From: Lentisphaeria bacterium
GTDB lineage: Bacteria > Verrucomicrobiota > Lentisphaeria > Victivallales > UBA1829
NCBI GenBank assembly: GCA_017541665.1
Contig: JAFXYP010000030.1
Location: 1-64,000, forward strand
Length of the DNA stretch: 64,000 bases
Direction: 5' to 3'
Below are positions 63,573 through 64,000 of this stretch, in pieces. How positions within the stretch are numbered: position 1 is the stretch's first letter; every line of letters begins with the position of its first letter. Below the pieces are notes generated by a model that worked only from the letters and a program-made list of their open reading frames with translations, was not told where the DNA came from and did no database searches. A program made the translations under genes and the position numbers.

Positions 63573-64000
63573 ATGAGCTCGAACAAAAAGACCCCCGTCC
63601 CAAAGAATGCCATGAAAAACGCATCCTCCTCAGCCGGGAATGCCGCAGGGAAGAAGAAGGTAACGGTCCCCGAACTCTGGCCGGGTGAAACCGCCCCGGA
63701 ACGCTTCATCGAAGCCGATTTCAAGACGGAAAAAGGTGCGCGTTCCGATGTCTGGCGCGACTGCGTCGGGGCAGGGCGCATCGGCGAGGGCCTGCGCGAT
63801 ACGTGGCGCAAACAGCTCGCGAAGTGCAAAAAGGAACTCGGATTCCGGTATCTGCGTGCGCACGGCCTCTTCCACGACGAAATGCGCGTGTACAGTGAGG
63901 ACAAGGCCGGCAATCCGGTCTACAACTTCATGTACATCGACGATGTGTTCGATTTCCTGCTTTCCATCGGCGTCAAGCCGTTCGTCGAGCTCAGCTTTAT
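63573..64000 (+). CDS. GH39-family glycoside hydrolase, C-terminus cut by window edge
   Basis: The visible 142 residues start with a Lys/Ser/Ala-rich leader without a signal peptide, then VPELWPGETAPERF and WRDCVGAGRIGEGLRDTWR, FRYLRAHGLFHDEM and YIDDVFDFLLSIGVKPFVELS. This is the N-terminal part of GH39 enzymes (beta-xylosidases and related). The catalytic glutamates lie beyond the window. AGGAG precedes ATG 63573. Lack of export signal suggests it finishes oligosaccharides inside the cell, unlike the exported GH115, GH127 and GH5 enzymes. Substrate is inferred from the family. Confidence 0.9.
   Translation, partial: MSSNKKTPVPKNAMKNASSSAGNAAGKKKVTVPELWPGETAPERFIEADFKTEKGARSDVWRDCVGAGRIGEGLRDTWRKQLAKCKKELGFRYLRAHGLFHDEMRVYSEDKAGNPVYNFMYIDDVFDFLLSIGVKPFVELSF

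Overview
The window looks like chromosome of a GC-rich, Gram-negative, gut-type heterotroph of the PVC group, most likely Lentisphaerota (Victivallis-like). Evidence: three separate genes with the [12 protein letters not shown]-type prepilin leader typical of that group, lipid A/LPS heptose genes, the non-mevalonate isoprenoid pathway, many lipoproteins, and plant-polysaccharide hydrolases (GH127, GH115, GH5, GH39). The taxonomic call is inference from gene content, not from a marker gene. No tRNA, rRNA or CRISPR array was seen.

Layout. 1-2200: start of an exported GH127 enzyme, a DinJ/YafQ-type toxin-antitoxin pair and a decayed small membrane-protein gene. 2202-6988 (minus): five-gene operon of a GAF-SpoIIE phosphatase, a small lipoprotein, hldD, a Gfo/Idh/MocA dehydrogenase and ispE. 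7244-9973: exported GH115. 10354-11274: prepilin-like protein. 11429-15859: 1476-residue multidomain protein with a C39-like papain-fold domain, CARDB, AIDA-like repeats and PPC-like repeats. 16073-19867: large lipoprotein, unknown acidic protein, MscS channel. 20336-21688: AT-rich DUF262-HNH gene, a likely defence island. 21728-24817: DnaQ-like exonuclease and glycogen phosphorylase. 25225-29595: glycine cleavage operon gcvT-gcvH-gcvPA-gcvPB. 29596-31112: hairpin-rich non-coding stretch, a 140-bp nested palindrome and an AT-rich orphan gene. 31113-33983: AIDA-repeat/RTX protein related to the 1476-residue one.

34181-42635 (plus): metY, dtd, dxr, rseP, ispG, two pseudopilins, a RicT/PSP1 protein. 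42877-50261 (plus): hisF, malic enzyme, panC, an SNF-family symporter with a LamG-like tail, two flavodoxin-type proteins, an EI24/CysZ-like membrane protein. 50326-52824: rubredoxin-domain lipoprotein (minus), GH5 lipoprotein and an acetyltransferase. 52843-60114 (minus): trpF, coaX, and a pilus/type II secretion operon with two GspE/PilB ATPases, PilT and GspF. 60328-63307 (plus): phosphoesterase, GT9 heptosyltransferase, exported protein of unknown function. 63573-end: start of a GH39 enzyme.

Common themes are envelope building (heptose, isoprenoid precursors, RseP, secretion ATPases and pseudopilins), carbohydrate degradation, and two large proteins without signal peptides that may leave by type I secretion. 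Many genes have clear TTGAAA/TTGACA-N16/17-TATAGT or TATATT promoters. AT-rich genes (toxin-antitoxin, DUF262-HNH, the 30326 gene and the front of the 31113 gene) stand out as probably acquired.
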